This document shows positions 8,384 through 15,690 of a DNA stretch of 53,404 nucleotides, piece after piece; positions within the stretch are counted from its first letter, which is position 1; the number at the start of each line of letters is the position of its first letter. The DNA is taken from the NCBI GenBank assembly GCA_011605775.1, contig JAAOZN010000040.1, positions 1 to 53,404 on the forward strand, given 5' to 3'. The notes beneath the pieces were generated by a model. That model made no database searches. It was given only the letters and a program-made list of their open reading frames with translations, and was not told where the DNA came from. This DNA comes from Nitrososphaerota archaeon (GTDB lineage Archaea; Thermoproteota; Nitrososphaeria; Nitrososphaerales; JAAOZN01). The translations under genes and the position numbers were made by a program.

Positions 8384-9406
8384 CTATTTTTCTAAGATGT
8401 ATTCGTCAACAGCTGCTCCGAAGTGCCTACCCTTCGCTTCCACTACACTAGCAAGTATGCGGTCGCCACGCTTAAGCTCGGTCACAGACTTCACCTTACC
8501 ATCCTCGCAGACCAAGGCTATAGTCTCAGCGTTCTGAAGCAGTACGCTCCCAACCTCCTCTCCAAACGAGGCTTTAACTAAGACCATTGGTCTACGCTCT
8601 ATCTTAACCCTACCTACTGTAGCTACTCTAGGCGGATCCTTAGGGCTCACCACCAGCACTTGGTCTCCGGCTTCAAGCTCAGACAAGTACTTTGTTCTGC
8701 CGTCTGGCATGAGTATGTAGCTGCTGACGCTCCCAGCGTTTACTCGGAAAGGTCTGGGTGAGGTGAACTTTGAACCCAAGGATTCGTTGTGAACAAGGAA
8801 GAAGAAGTTAGATCTACTACCTACGAGCAGCCCCTCGCCCAAGCTTAGCATCGAGGATGTATCTACACAAACCCTATCACCCACACCAGCCTCCCTAACC
8901 TCAAGCACCTCAACAGGCACAAGACGAACAAAGGAAACAGCCCTAAGATAGTCGAGGGTCTGCTTAACCTCCTCAAGACTAGAGGTTTTCAGCACAACAC
9001 CATCCACACCACGCTCCAACACACCGAGCAGCGGCCTAACTTCGCTAGGCGAAGAAGCGTAAGCATATAGCTTGCAGCCACTTGACTGAAGCTCGGCTAC
9101 GAGATTCTCTAATGGTATGATCTTCCAGTCAGCGGTTTCAACGAGCACGGCTTTAGCGCCTCTCTTTGCATCCACTATGATCTTCTCAAGATCTGCCCTA
9201 TCCGTAATCCTCTTTCTCAGCACCAGTCCCCTAACCTCTTCAGCAGATTCAGAAGGTTGAATGAACTCCACATCAACACCCTCGACTGGTTTGCAGAGGA
9301 ACTTCTTTACACCTAGAGCTTTGGCGCCCTCTATGAAGTTCGTTAGGTCGCTCGCTTTTACTATAGGTTCGATGATAACCTCTTTACCCTCGAACATTTC
9401 ACTCAT
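8384..9406 (-). CDS. 3-dehydroquinate synthase, type II (archaeal AroB')
   Basis: This is the archaeal enzyme (MJ1249 family) that converts 2-amino-3,7-dideoxy-D-threo-hept-6-ulosonate to 3-dehydroquinate by oxidative deamination and cyclisation with NAD+. It replaces the DAHP-based AroB of bacteria. Conserved stretches visible are ETADWKIIPLENL, RPFRVNAGSVSSYI, TKYLSELEAGDQVLVV, the VGRVKIERRPM block and LLQNAETIALV. The ATG at 9406 overlaps the end of the ADTH synthase gene by eight bases, so the two-step DKFP-route module is translationally linked. Length (340) is normal. Confidence 0.95.
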   Translation of the reverse strand: MSEMFEGKEVIIEPIVKASDLTNFIEGAKALGVKKFLCKPVEGVDVEFIQPSESAEEVRGLVLRKRITDRADLEKIIVDAKRGAKAVLVETADWKIIPLENLVAELQSSGCKLYAYASSPSEVRPLLGVLERGVDGVVLKTSSLEEVKQTLDYLRAVSFVRLVPVEVLEVREAGVGDRVCVDTSSMLSLGEGLLVGSRSNFFFLVHNESLGSKFTSPRPFRVNAGSVSSYILMPDGRTKYLSELEAGDQVLVVSPKDPPRVATVGRVKIERRPMVLVKASFGEEVGSVLLQNAETIALVCEDGKVKSVTELKRGDRILASVVEAKGRHFGAAVDEYILEK

Positions 9407-10178
9407 TCACTGCCTTAAGCGCTTCATCTACACCCACACCATCGAACACAAGCCTACTAAGAGCCTTCGTTATGCCACGCGGACTAGTGTGCTGGAAGAC
9501 GTTCCTACCGAAGGTCACACCCATCGCCCCAGCGTCCAACGCGCCTTTAGCCATAAGCAGCACCTCCCTATCACTATTCACCTTAGGTCCGCCAGCTATA
9601 ACTACTGGCACAGGGCATCCACGCACCACCTTGCTGAAGGTCTCTGGGCTTCCTGTGTAGACCGTCTTTACGATGTCAGCACCAGCCTCTGCACCAACCC
9701 TCGCTACGTGCGCAACCACATCTGGATCATACGGGTTCTTTATGTTCTCACCCCTCGGATACATCATAGCAATCAGAGGCATACCCCAGCTATCACATTC
9801 ATCAGCAACAAGCCCCAAATCCTGCAACATCTCAGGCTCATCCTTACAACCTATGTTGATATGCACAGAGACAGCATCAGCACCCAACCTAATCGCTTCT
9901 TCAACACCCGCGACGAGCATCTTACGGTTAGGCGATGGACCGATATCTGTGCTGGCTGAGAGGTGCATAATTATACCAGTACCCGGGTGAGTTTGAAGAC
10001 CCTTAAGGATACCTTTGTGAACAAGAATCGCCGAAGCCCCTCCCTCAGCGATCTGTTGAATCGTAAGATAAATTGTGTCAAGACCCTTCACCGGACCTAT
10101 GCTGATGCCGTGATCCATTGGTATACAGAGCATCCTACCTTTTCTAGTCAGCCTAGCGATTCTAAGATGCTTACCCAT
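9399..10178 (-). CDS. 2-amino-3,7-dideoxy-D-threo-hept-6-ulosonate (ADTH) synthase
   Basis: This FbaB-like class I aldolase (MJ0400 family) condenses L-aspartate semialdehyde with a deoxy-ketohexose phosphate, opening the archaeal shikimate route. The 259-residue barrel shows CIPMDHGISIGP, SAILVHKGIL, SVHINIG, LIAMMYPRG, ADIVKTVYTGSPE with the Schiff-base lysine, PVVIAGGPK, and GVTFGRNVFQ for phosphate binding. Its ATG at 10178 is preceded by the best Shine-Dalgarno sequence in the window, located in the tail of lysC. A neighbouring aspartokinase supplies the aspartate-semialdehyde branch, consistent with the function. Confidence 0.94.
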   Translation of the reverse strand: MGKHLRIARLTRKGRMLCIPMDHGISIGPVKGLDTIYLTIQQIAEGGASAILVHKGILKGLQTHPGTGIIMHLSASTDIGPSPNRKMLVAGVEEAIRLGADAVSVHINIGCKDEPEMLQDLGLVADECDSWGMPLIAMMYPRGENIKNPYDPDVVAHVARVGAEAGADIVKTVYTGSPETFSKVVRGCPVPVVIAGGPKVNSDREVLLMAKGALDAGAMGVTFGRNVFQHTSPRGITKALSRLVFDGVGVDEALKAVNE

Positions 10179-10179
10179 C

Positions 10180-11415
10180 TTAACTCACCTCCTTTCTACT
10201 AGTCACCATCAACGCGTCTCGGAGAAGTGCAAGCGACTTATCTCGATCAGCCATCGAAACAAAGAGCCTTATCGATGAACCCGCTGTAACCAAGCCGTAG
10301 ACGTTTATCCCGTGTCTAGCAAGCGGCTGAGTAACACGCTGAACCATACCTGGGCTGGTCTCCATAGCAGGGGCTTTAACAGTTATCATAACGAGGTTAC
10401 CGTAGCTGCTGACCGCTTTCCCGAAGCCTGTCGAAACAACCCAAGAATGCAGCTTCCCTAAAACTTTGTCCCCATTTAATACATAGAGCACAATGGACTT
10501 CGGCTCAGAGCCCATAGAGATCACCCTACCCCCACCAGAGTAGACCGTATCTAATAGTTCACCAATGGCTCTGTATGAGCCGTTTATGTTGCCGACTACT
10601 GTTATCATAGTGACTGGATCTGGTAAGGCTTCGATATCTATGTTGAGAAGCGGCTCACCATCTATCATCGTCCCCTTATCTTCAGAATCGAGGCTCGCTA
10701 TGTAGATAGGCACCCCCTCAGCCTTATACCTCAGTGCCTTATAATGTAGGAACTTCGCGCCGCCTAGACTAAGGGCTAACGCCTCCTCTGAGTCAAGAGT
10801 GCTTAAAGGCACTGCATCAGAAACCTTATCCGGGTCGCTGGAGAAGACCTTACCCACATCCTTAACAAGCACCACCTCCTTCGCCTTCAGAGCGCTTCCA
10901 AGGAGCACCGCTGTAGTGTCACTACCACCCCTACCGAGCGTGGTAATCTTACCATCCAGCGTCTTCCCAACGAATCCGCAGACCACAGGAACCTTACCCT
11001 CATTAAGCAGAGGCTTTAGCCGCTCCTCAACGAGCCGCTTCGTTTCTTCGTAGAGCGGGTTAGCGTCAAGATGGTTCGAATCTGTTACAATAGGCCAATG
11101 GGGTGAATCGGGGTCAACCGCAACAGCATCTAACCCGAATCCTTTCAGCGCAGCGGCAAAGAGCCTCGCGCTCGTACGCTCGCCCATAGAGAGGACCTCA
11201 TCAAGCATTTCTGGGGTGATATTAGGGTTCGCCATACGCGCGGTTGAAAGTAGGGAGTCGGTTACACCACGCAGAGCCGAAACGACCACAACAACACCCA
11301 GACTTCCTGCATGCACATCCTTGACTCTCTGCGCTGCCTTCTTGATGTGCTCATCGCTGTCGAGCACCGAGCCTCCGAACTTAAAGACTACTACATCTTC
11401 TACCAACAGAAACAC
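10180..11415 (-). CDS. lysC: Aspartate kinase
   Basis: Aspartokinase makes aspartyl-4-phosphate, the first step toward aspartate semialdehyde. The kinase part begins VVFKFGGSVL and contains VVVVSALRGVTDSLL, TTLGRGGSDTTAVLLG and the KDVGKVFSSDPD segment. Residues after about 270 form tandem ACT regulatory domains (ITVVGNINGS, later PGMVQRVTQPLARHGINVYGL). GTG at 11415 or TTG at 11406 could be the start; a TATA box placed about 25 bp before 11406 favours the TTG. The gene heads the aromatic operon, which fits the use of aspartate semialdehyde by the next enzyme. The ACT domains predict amino-acid feedback. Confidence 0.93.
   Translation of the reverse strand: MFLLVEDVVVFKFGGSVLDSDEHIKKAAQRVKDVHAGSLGVVVVVSALRGVTDSLLSTARMANPNITPEMLDEVLSMGERTSARLFAAALKGFGLDAVAVDPDSPHWPIVTDSNHLDANPLYEETKRLVEERLKPLLNEGKVPVVCGFVGKTLDGKITTLGRGGSDTTAVLLGSALKAKEVVLVKDVGKVFSSDPDKVSDAVPLSTLDSEEALALSLGGAKFLHYKALRYKAEGVPIYIASLDSEDKGTMIDGEPLLNIDIEALPDPVTMITVVGNINGSYRAIGELLDTVYSGGGRVISMGSEPKSIVLYVLNGDKVLGKLHSWVVSTGFGKAVSSYGNLVMITVKAPAMETSPGMVQRVTQPLARHGINVYGLVTAGSSIRLFVSMADRDKSLALLRDALMVTSRKEVS
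10185..10192 (-). promoter_or_regulatory. Strong Shine-Dalgarno site for the ADTH synthase gene
   Basis: On the minus strand these bases read GGAGGTGA, a near-perfect match to the archaeal 16S rRNA tail, six bases before the ATG at 10178. The site overlaps the last codons of lysC. It suggests that the ADTH synthase, the committing step of the archaeal aromatic route, is translated strongly from the shared mRNA. Confidence 0.75.
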
Positions 11416-11425
11416 CCCTTAGAGA

Positions 11426-11435
11426 TTTATTTATT
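11426..11435 (-). promoter_or_regulatory. TATA box of the lysC-aromatic operon
   Basis: On the minus strand this reads AATAAATAAA, preceded by CG, with its centre about 25 bp ahead of the TTG at 11406. That spacing predicts transcription starting almost at the start codon, so the ten-gene mRNA may be nearly leaderless. The same decamer occurs ahead of acr3 at 20181-20190. Confidence 0.55.
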
Positions 11436-11636
11436 CGATTGGAAGGAGGGTTGGATGATACTCGAAGGGTTCTATAATCGATGCTGGTTGAAAAGGTGAT
11501 CACACTCGCGGTAAAGTAGATCGCCTCGCACTTCCCCTCCACCTTCCGTGCGGTATCTAACACGCCGTATATAAGTTCTTCTGCTTGATGTGCCTTTCAT
11601 CGGGATAAGATTGTTGTGGTGTCGAGCTTCGGTAAG

Positions 11637-11646
11637 AAATATATAT
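11637..11646 (+). promoter_or_regulatory. TATA box upstream of the Lrp-type sensor gene
   Basis: AAATATATAT lies about 27 bp ahead of the ATG at 11669, the spacing expected for an archaeal leaderless transcript. The rest of the 253-base gap between the divergent lysC and this gene (11416-11668) shows no convincing gene or structured RNA. Confidence 0.5.
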
Positions 11647-11668
11647 CTGTGCATCTACATTTGATAGT

Positions 11669-11899
11669 ATGCCGATAGCGTTTGTTATGATTAATGCTGA
11701 GTTGGGTTCCGAGAAAGCACTGATAAAGGAGCTGCGCAACATCGAGGGTGTTGTTGAAGCGAACGAAGTCTATGGGGTATATGATATCGTAGTTAAAGTG
11801 GATCTTCCGACTATGGATAAACTTAAAGAAGTGATCTCAAGAAAGATACGTGGGTTAAGCGGGGTTCGCTCAACACTAACTATGATGGTGATAGAATAG
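11669..11899 (+). CDS. Stand-alone Lrp/AsnC ligand-binding (RAM) domain protein
   Basis: The 76-residue protein is only the regulator-of-amino-acid-metabolism domain of Lrp/AsnC proteins. It has one beta-alpha-beta-beta-alpha-beta unit, with IEGVVEANEVYGVYDIVVKV and the closing LSGVRSTLTMMVIE. It has no DNA-binding helix-turn-helix. Such single-domain proteins form oligomers that bind amino acids and may modulate full-length Lrp partners. It stands divergent from the aspartokinase-aromatic operon and 35 bases upstream of cysS, so a role in amino-acid sensing is plausible but unproven. Confidence 0.9.
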   Translation: MPIAFVMINAELGSEKALIKELRNIEGVVEANEVYGVYDIVVKVDLPTMDKLKEVISRKIRGLSGVRSTLTMMVIE

Positions 11900-11934
11900 G
11901 TGTAGAACCCACTTTAACATAAGGCTGAAAACTG

Positions 11935-13341
11935 ATGGCACTAAGGTTCTTCAACACCCTCGGCAGGAGAGCAGAGGAGTTTATCCCGCTACAGCACGGA
12001 GTGGTCAAGATCTATACTTGTGGACCAACGGTTTATGATTACGCGCATATAGGGAACTTTCGAACATTTGTCTTCCAAGACCTACTTAGGAGGTACTTGA
12101 AGTATAAGGGCTACTCGGTCTTTCAGGTTCAGAATCTAACCGATGTTGACGATAAGACTATAAGGGCGTCGAGGGAGCAAGGCGTTTCTCTTAGAGAGTA
12201 TACAGATCGATACATCAAAGCCTACTTTCAAGACGTCGATACTTTAGGTATAGAGAGGGCCGAGGTCTATCCGAGGGCGACTGAGCACATACCTGAGATG
12301 GTTTTGTTAATTAAGAGGCTTCTTGAAAAAGGGTTTGCCTACTTCTCTGAGGGCTCGGTCTATTATAGGGTATCAGCCTTCAAAGATTATGGTAAGCTTT
12401 CTGGTGTTAGAAGCGCTGGTCTTAGGGTTGAGAGAGTGAAGTCTGACGAGTATTCTAAAGAGGAGGCAAGAGACTTCGCACTCTGGAAGGCGTGGGATGA
12501 GGAGGACGGAGACGTCTTCTGGGTAACCGAGTTGGGTAAGGGTAGACCAGGCTGGCATATAGAGTGCTCTGCTATGTCTATGAAGTATCTGGGTGAAACA
12601 TTCGATATTCATTCAGGTGGTGTTGACCTCATATTCCCCCATCACGAGAACGAGATCGCTCAGTCAGAAGCTGTTACAGGTAAGCCCTTAGCTAGATACT
12701 GGGTGCACTGTGAACATCTTCTTGTCAACGGGCAGAAGATGGCGAAGTCGCTTGGCAACTATTTTACGCTAAGGGACCTCTTAGCGAGAGGCTATAGCCC
12801 AACCGCTATAAGATTTCTACTGCTCTCAGCGCATTATAGGGATAGGTTGAACTTCACCTTTGAGGGGCTGATGCACGCTGAGAACACCGTTAGAAGGCTT
12901 CAAGAATTCAACCTAAGGTTATCTACAGGAAAACCATCGTCAAGCGAAGATAGGTTGGCCGAATCTGTTGAAGAATATAGGAGAAAGTTTGAAGAGGAGA
13001 TGGATAACGATCTAAACGCACCAGCTGCACTTGCAGTATTCTTCGAATTTATGAGAGAGGTTAATAAGGCATTAGATGAGGGTAAGATTTCGCAGAGGGA
13101 TTTAGAGTTCTGCAGAGCATTCGTAAACTCCTTCAACGCAATATTTAACGTCATACCACAATATGAGGAGAAGCTTGAACCGGAGCTTCAAGCCTTGATC
13201 AAGGAGAGGGAGGAGGCTAGGCGTAGAAAAGATTGGGCAACCGCAGATAAAATCAGAGAAGAGTTAAGGAGACGTGGTGTGTTACTTGAGGACACTCCAC
13301 AGGGAGTGAGGTGGAGGAGGGTTAAGCCGCTAACTCCTTGA
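11935..13341 (+). CDS. cysS: Cysteinyl-tRNA synthetase
   Basis: CysRS charges tRNA-Cys with cysteine. The class I catalytic core shows a zinc-binding Cys in YTCGPTVYDYAHIGN (HIGH motif as HIGN, residues 38-41), LTDVDDKTI, GRPGWHIECSAM with the second zinc Cys, HHENEIAQSEA, and the KMSKS loop as KMAKS (268-272). The DALR anticodon-binding helices and a C-terminal basic tail with RKDWATADKIREELRRRG follow. At 468 residues it is full length. The 3' end overlaps the convergent GTPase gene by 12 bases. Its presence shows direct cysteinylation is available. Confidence 0.96.
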   Translation: MALRFFNTLGRRAEEFIPLQHGVVKIYTCGPTVYDYAHIGNFRTFVFQDLLRRYLKYKGYSVFQVQNLTDVDDKTIRASREQGVSLREYTDRYIKAYFQDVDTLGIERAEVYPRATEHIPEMVLLIKRLLEKGFAYFSEGSVYYRVSAFKDYGKLSGVRSAGLRVERVKSDEYSKEEARDFALWKAWDEEDGDVFWVTELGKGRPGWHIECSAMSMKYLGETFDIHSGGVDLIFPHHENEIAQSEAVTGKPLARYWVHCEHLLVNGQKMAKSLGNYFTLRDLLARGYSPTAIRFLLLSAHYRDRLNFTFEGLMHAENTVRRLQEFNLRLSTGKPSSSEDRLAESVEEYRRKFEEEMDNDLNAPAALAVFFEFMREVNKALDEGKISQRDLEFCRAFVNSFNAIFNVIPQYEEKLEPELQALIKEREEARRRKDWATADKIREELRRRGVLLEDTPQGVRWRRVKPLTP

Positions 13342-14547
13342 TCTTGTTGCCGAGACGATAGATAGAACATCTCTGTCCTTGAGCTCGTAGTCTGTGGGTA
13401 GTCTTAGACCTGTTCTAGCATCTATAGCGTAGAGCAGCCCCTTCTCTAACTCAGTATGTATCTCTCTGGCTAGGTCTCTAACAGTAGAGCCTGAGGGCAT
13501 AAGGAGCACATCTGGTAGCACATGTCCATGTTTATCGGAGAGCTTGGTGGGATCATAGACGGGGTAGACGGTGTTCATCCTTAGAAGCTTGAAGACAGCG
13601 ACATTAATAGCGAATTGGACACCAGTCCTCATGAATTGGCCTAAGACCGCTCTTTTGATAAAGTTAAGCGCCCACCTCTGTCTCTCGTTCAGCAGATTCG
13701 GATTCACTACCTTAAAGCGTTCCTCACCCGGTATATACTCTATTAGACCTTTTTCACTAGCCCGCCTCAGTATCAGCTCTGCTTCAGCACTGGCTGGCAC
13801 GACGATCATATCTGGGTAGGCTTCTTGTATACGCTTAAAGTTCTCTGGTGCTGTTCTAAGATCCATCTTGTTCGCTACGATCAGTGTGGGTTTGGAGATG
13901 TCCCTTAGTATCCAGCAGAATTCTTTACACTCTTCATCCGACCAGTTTTCAAAGTCCTTACCTTCAAGCTTTGCTTGCTGTAAAGCGGTCTTCACATGAA
14001 GCTCTTTCACGCCGATGCCGCTGAAGACTTCTCTGATGGCCGCTTCTAACGCGGACCCACCTTTTATGCTTCGAGAAATCTTATCGGCGTTGTTCTGCAG
14101 AAGGCGAAGATACCAGAGGACGAGCTCCTCTTCTATGTCACCTATGTCTGCAACAGGATCTCCTGTCCCAGGCTCTGTTATACGCCCATCAGCATCCACA
14201 CTACCAGATGCGTCAACTATGTGGAGTAAGGCGTCTGACTGCGCGGCGTGGCTGAGGAATTGAAAGCCCAAACCCTTGCCCGCAGAGGCACCCTTAATTA
14301 AACCCGGTAAGTCTATAAGTTCCACGGGTATAAGCCTCCAGCCTTCTATACATTTTGAGTTAACTGGGTCGTCCTTTACTTTGAATTCTTTATGGACGCA
14401 GAGTGTTATTGCTGATGCTGTTCCTGCGTAGGGTGTCTTGGTCGTAAAGGGGTAAGTAGAAACCTCTCCAGATAATAGGGTAGCTGCGTTAAAGAAGGTC
14501 GTCTTACCTGTATTCGTCTTACCTATAAGCCCAAGCCTTAACCTCAT
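13330..14547 (-). CDS. Obg-family GTPase, Ygr210/YchF-like, with TGS domain
   Basis: The 405-residue protein starts with a G domain: P-loop GLIGKTNTGKTTFF, switch region YPFTTKTPYAG, G3 DLPGLIKGAS and G4 VANKMD. It ends with a TGS domain (VYDP near residue 345 through the tail VLSIVSATR). An NKxD-type G4 motif fits the archaeal/eukaryotic Ygr210 branch, whereas bacterial YchF has lost it and prefers ATP. The family associates with ribosomes and translation stress, so the exact role here is unknown. An ATG start at 14547 is used. Confidence 0.88.
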   Translation of the reverse strand: MRLRLGLIGKTNTGKTTFFNAATLLSGEVSTYPFTTKTPYAGTASAITLCVHKEFKVKDDPVNSKCIEGWRLIPVELIDLPGLIKGASAGKGLGFQFLSHAAQSDALLHIVDASGSVDADGRITEPGTGDPVADIGDIEEELVLWYLRLLQNNADKISRSIKGGSALEAAIREVFSGIGVKELHVKTALQQAKLEGKDFENWSDEECKEFCWILRDISKPTLIVANKMDLRTAPENFKRIQEAYPDMIVVPASAEAELILRRASEKGLIEYIPGEERFKVVNPNLLNERQRWALNFIKRAVLGQFMRTGVQFAINVAVFKLLRMNTVYPVYDPTKLSDKHGHVLPDVLLMPSGSTVRDLAREIHTELEKGLLYAIDARTGLRLPTDYELKDRDVLSIVSATRSRS

Positions 14548-14632
14548 ACCAACCCAACCATCTTATTGTTTGTAGAGGCTTTTAAATCTAGCTTAGCATA
14601 TCCCTAAAATAAGTGCTGAGCGCTAGCCTCTA

Positions 14633-15634
14633 GTGTTGAGGAGGGTATCTGTAAGGGCTGCTGACGGTATAGTGGTTGAGTATGGAGATATGAAGCTGCT
14701 TCTAGATCCGACTAGATCTGGTGGTGGGGGGCTGGTATTTGTTTCGCACGCACACCAAGACCATTTACTTGAGTCAGGTGGGCAGAAGGTTTTAGCATCG
14801 AGGGAGACGGCTGCTTTGGCTGCTGCTCGTGGTAGAGTTATCCAGAATCTTGTATCGGATATGGATGGGCTTGAGATGATGAACTCTGGGCACATCTTCG
14901 GCTCACGAAGCCTACTTATAGATGACGAGATTTACTATACTGGGGATTTTTCGCTTAGAAGCAGAGCTTTTCTTAAAGGAGGTGAGACACCACGCTGCAA
15001 AGTGCTCATAATCGAAAGCACATATGGTAAAGAGGTATTCAAATTCCCGCCTATTGAAGAGGTGGTTGATAAGACGCACAAGATCATCTCTGAGCACTTC
15101 TCAATGGGGAGACCAGTTATACTCATGGGCTATCCTCTGGGTAAGGCGCAGATTCTGACTAGAATCTTCTCAGCTTGGAAGCCCTTTTACCAACACGGCG
15201 CTGTAGCGAAGATAAACTCTGCCTGCTCTAGCCTAGGGTTGGATTTGGGTGGAGACCATATAACATACCAAGAGGCTCAAAGTAAGGGGCTGCTTGGGAA
15301 GAAGCCTTGGGTGCTTATTACCCCGATGTATAGTGGACGAAGCACCTACATCTCAAATCTGAAGAAGAAGTATAGGGCGGTCACCATAGCCTTCTCAGGC
15401 TGGGCCGCTGAGCCGAGCTTTAAGTATGCTATGGGGGTTGATTACGCTATTCCGCTGAGCGACCACTGTGACTTCACCGAACTTAAAGAGGTTGTGAAGA
15501 GGTGCTGCCCAGAGGCGGTCTACACTTTCCACGGGTTTGCTGCTGAGTTCGCGGAGCATCTTCGTAGAGAGGGGTTTGATGCGAGACCCTTAACGTCGAT
15601 GCAGGAAACAGTAGGGGCATATGCTGATGAGTAG
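14633..15634 (+). CDS. MBL-fold RNA/DNA exonuclease (mRNA 3'-end processing factor-like, COG1236)
   Basis: The 333-residue protein has the metallo-beta-lactamase core: FVSHAHQDHL (HxHxDH metal site), YYTGDFSLRSRAF, LIIESTYG and a late SDHCDF motif, with the beta-CASP-like region near PVILMGYPLGKAQ. It lacks KH domains, so it is not the archaeal CPSF1-type protein. The start is GTG at 14633, with TTG at 14636 as alternative. The lhr helicase and a metallophosphoesterase lie directly downstream in the same direction. This order mirrors a bacterial repair cluster in which the MBL protein acts as a nuclease, so DNA or RNA end processing is likely. Confidence 0.85.
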   Translation: MLRRVSVRAADGIVVEYGDMKLLLDPTRSGGGGLVFVSHAHQDHLLESGGQKVLASRETAALAAARGRVIQNLVSDMDGLEMMNSGHIFGSRSLLIDDEIYYTGDFSLRSRAFLKGGETPRCKVLIIESTYGKEVFKFPPIEEVVDKTHKIISEHFSMGRPVILMGYPLGKAQILTRIFSAWKPFYQHGAVAKINSACSSLGLDLGGDHITYQEAQSKGLLGKKPWVLITPMYSGRSTYISNLKKKYRAVTIAFSGWAAEPSFKYAMGVDYAIPLSDHCDFTELKEVVKRCCPEAVYTFHGFAAEFAEHLRREGFDARPLTSMQETVGAYADE

Positions 15635-15690
15635 GTTCTGGCTACATGCTTTTAAGACGCCCCTTTGGATAATCTGTTAGACGAGCCTTC

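Noticed and set aside
11416-11668. tRNA or riboswitch in the gap between lysC and the Lrp-type gene
   Set aside because: No cloverleaf, T-loop GGTTCGA motif or consistent stem set was visible; two promoters explain the space.
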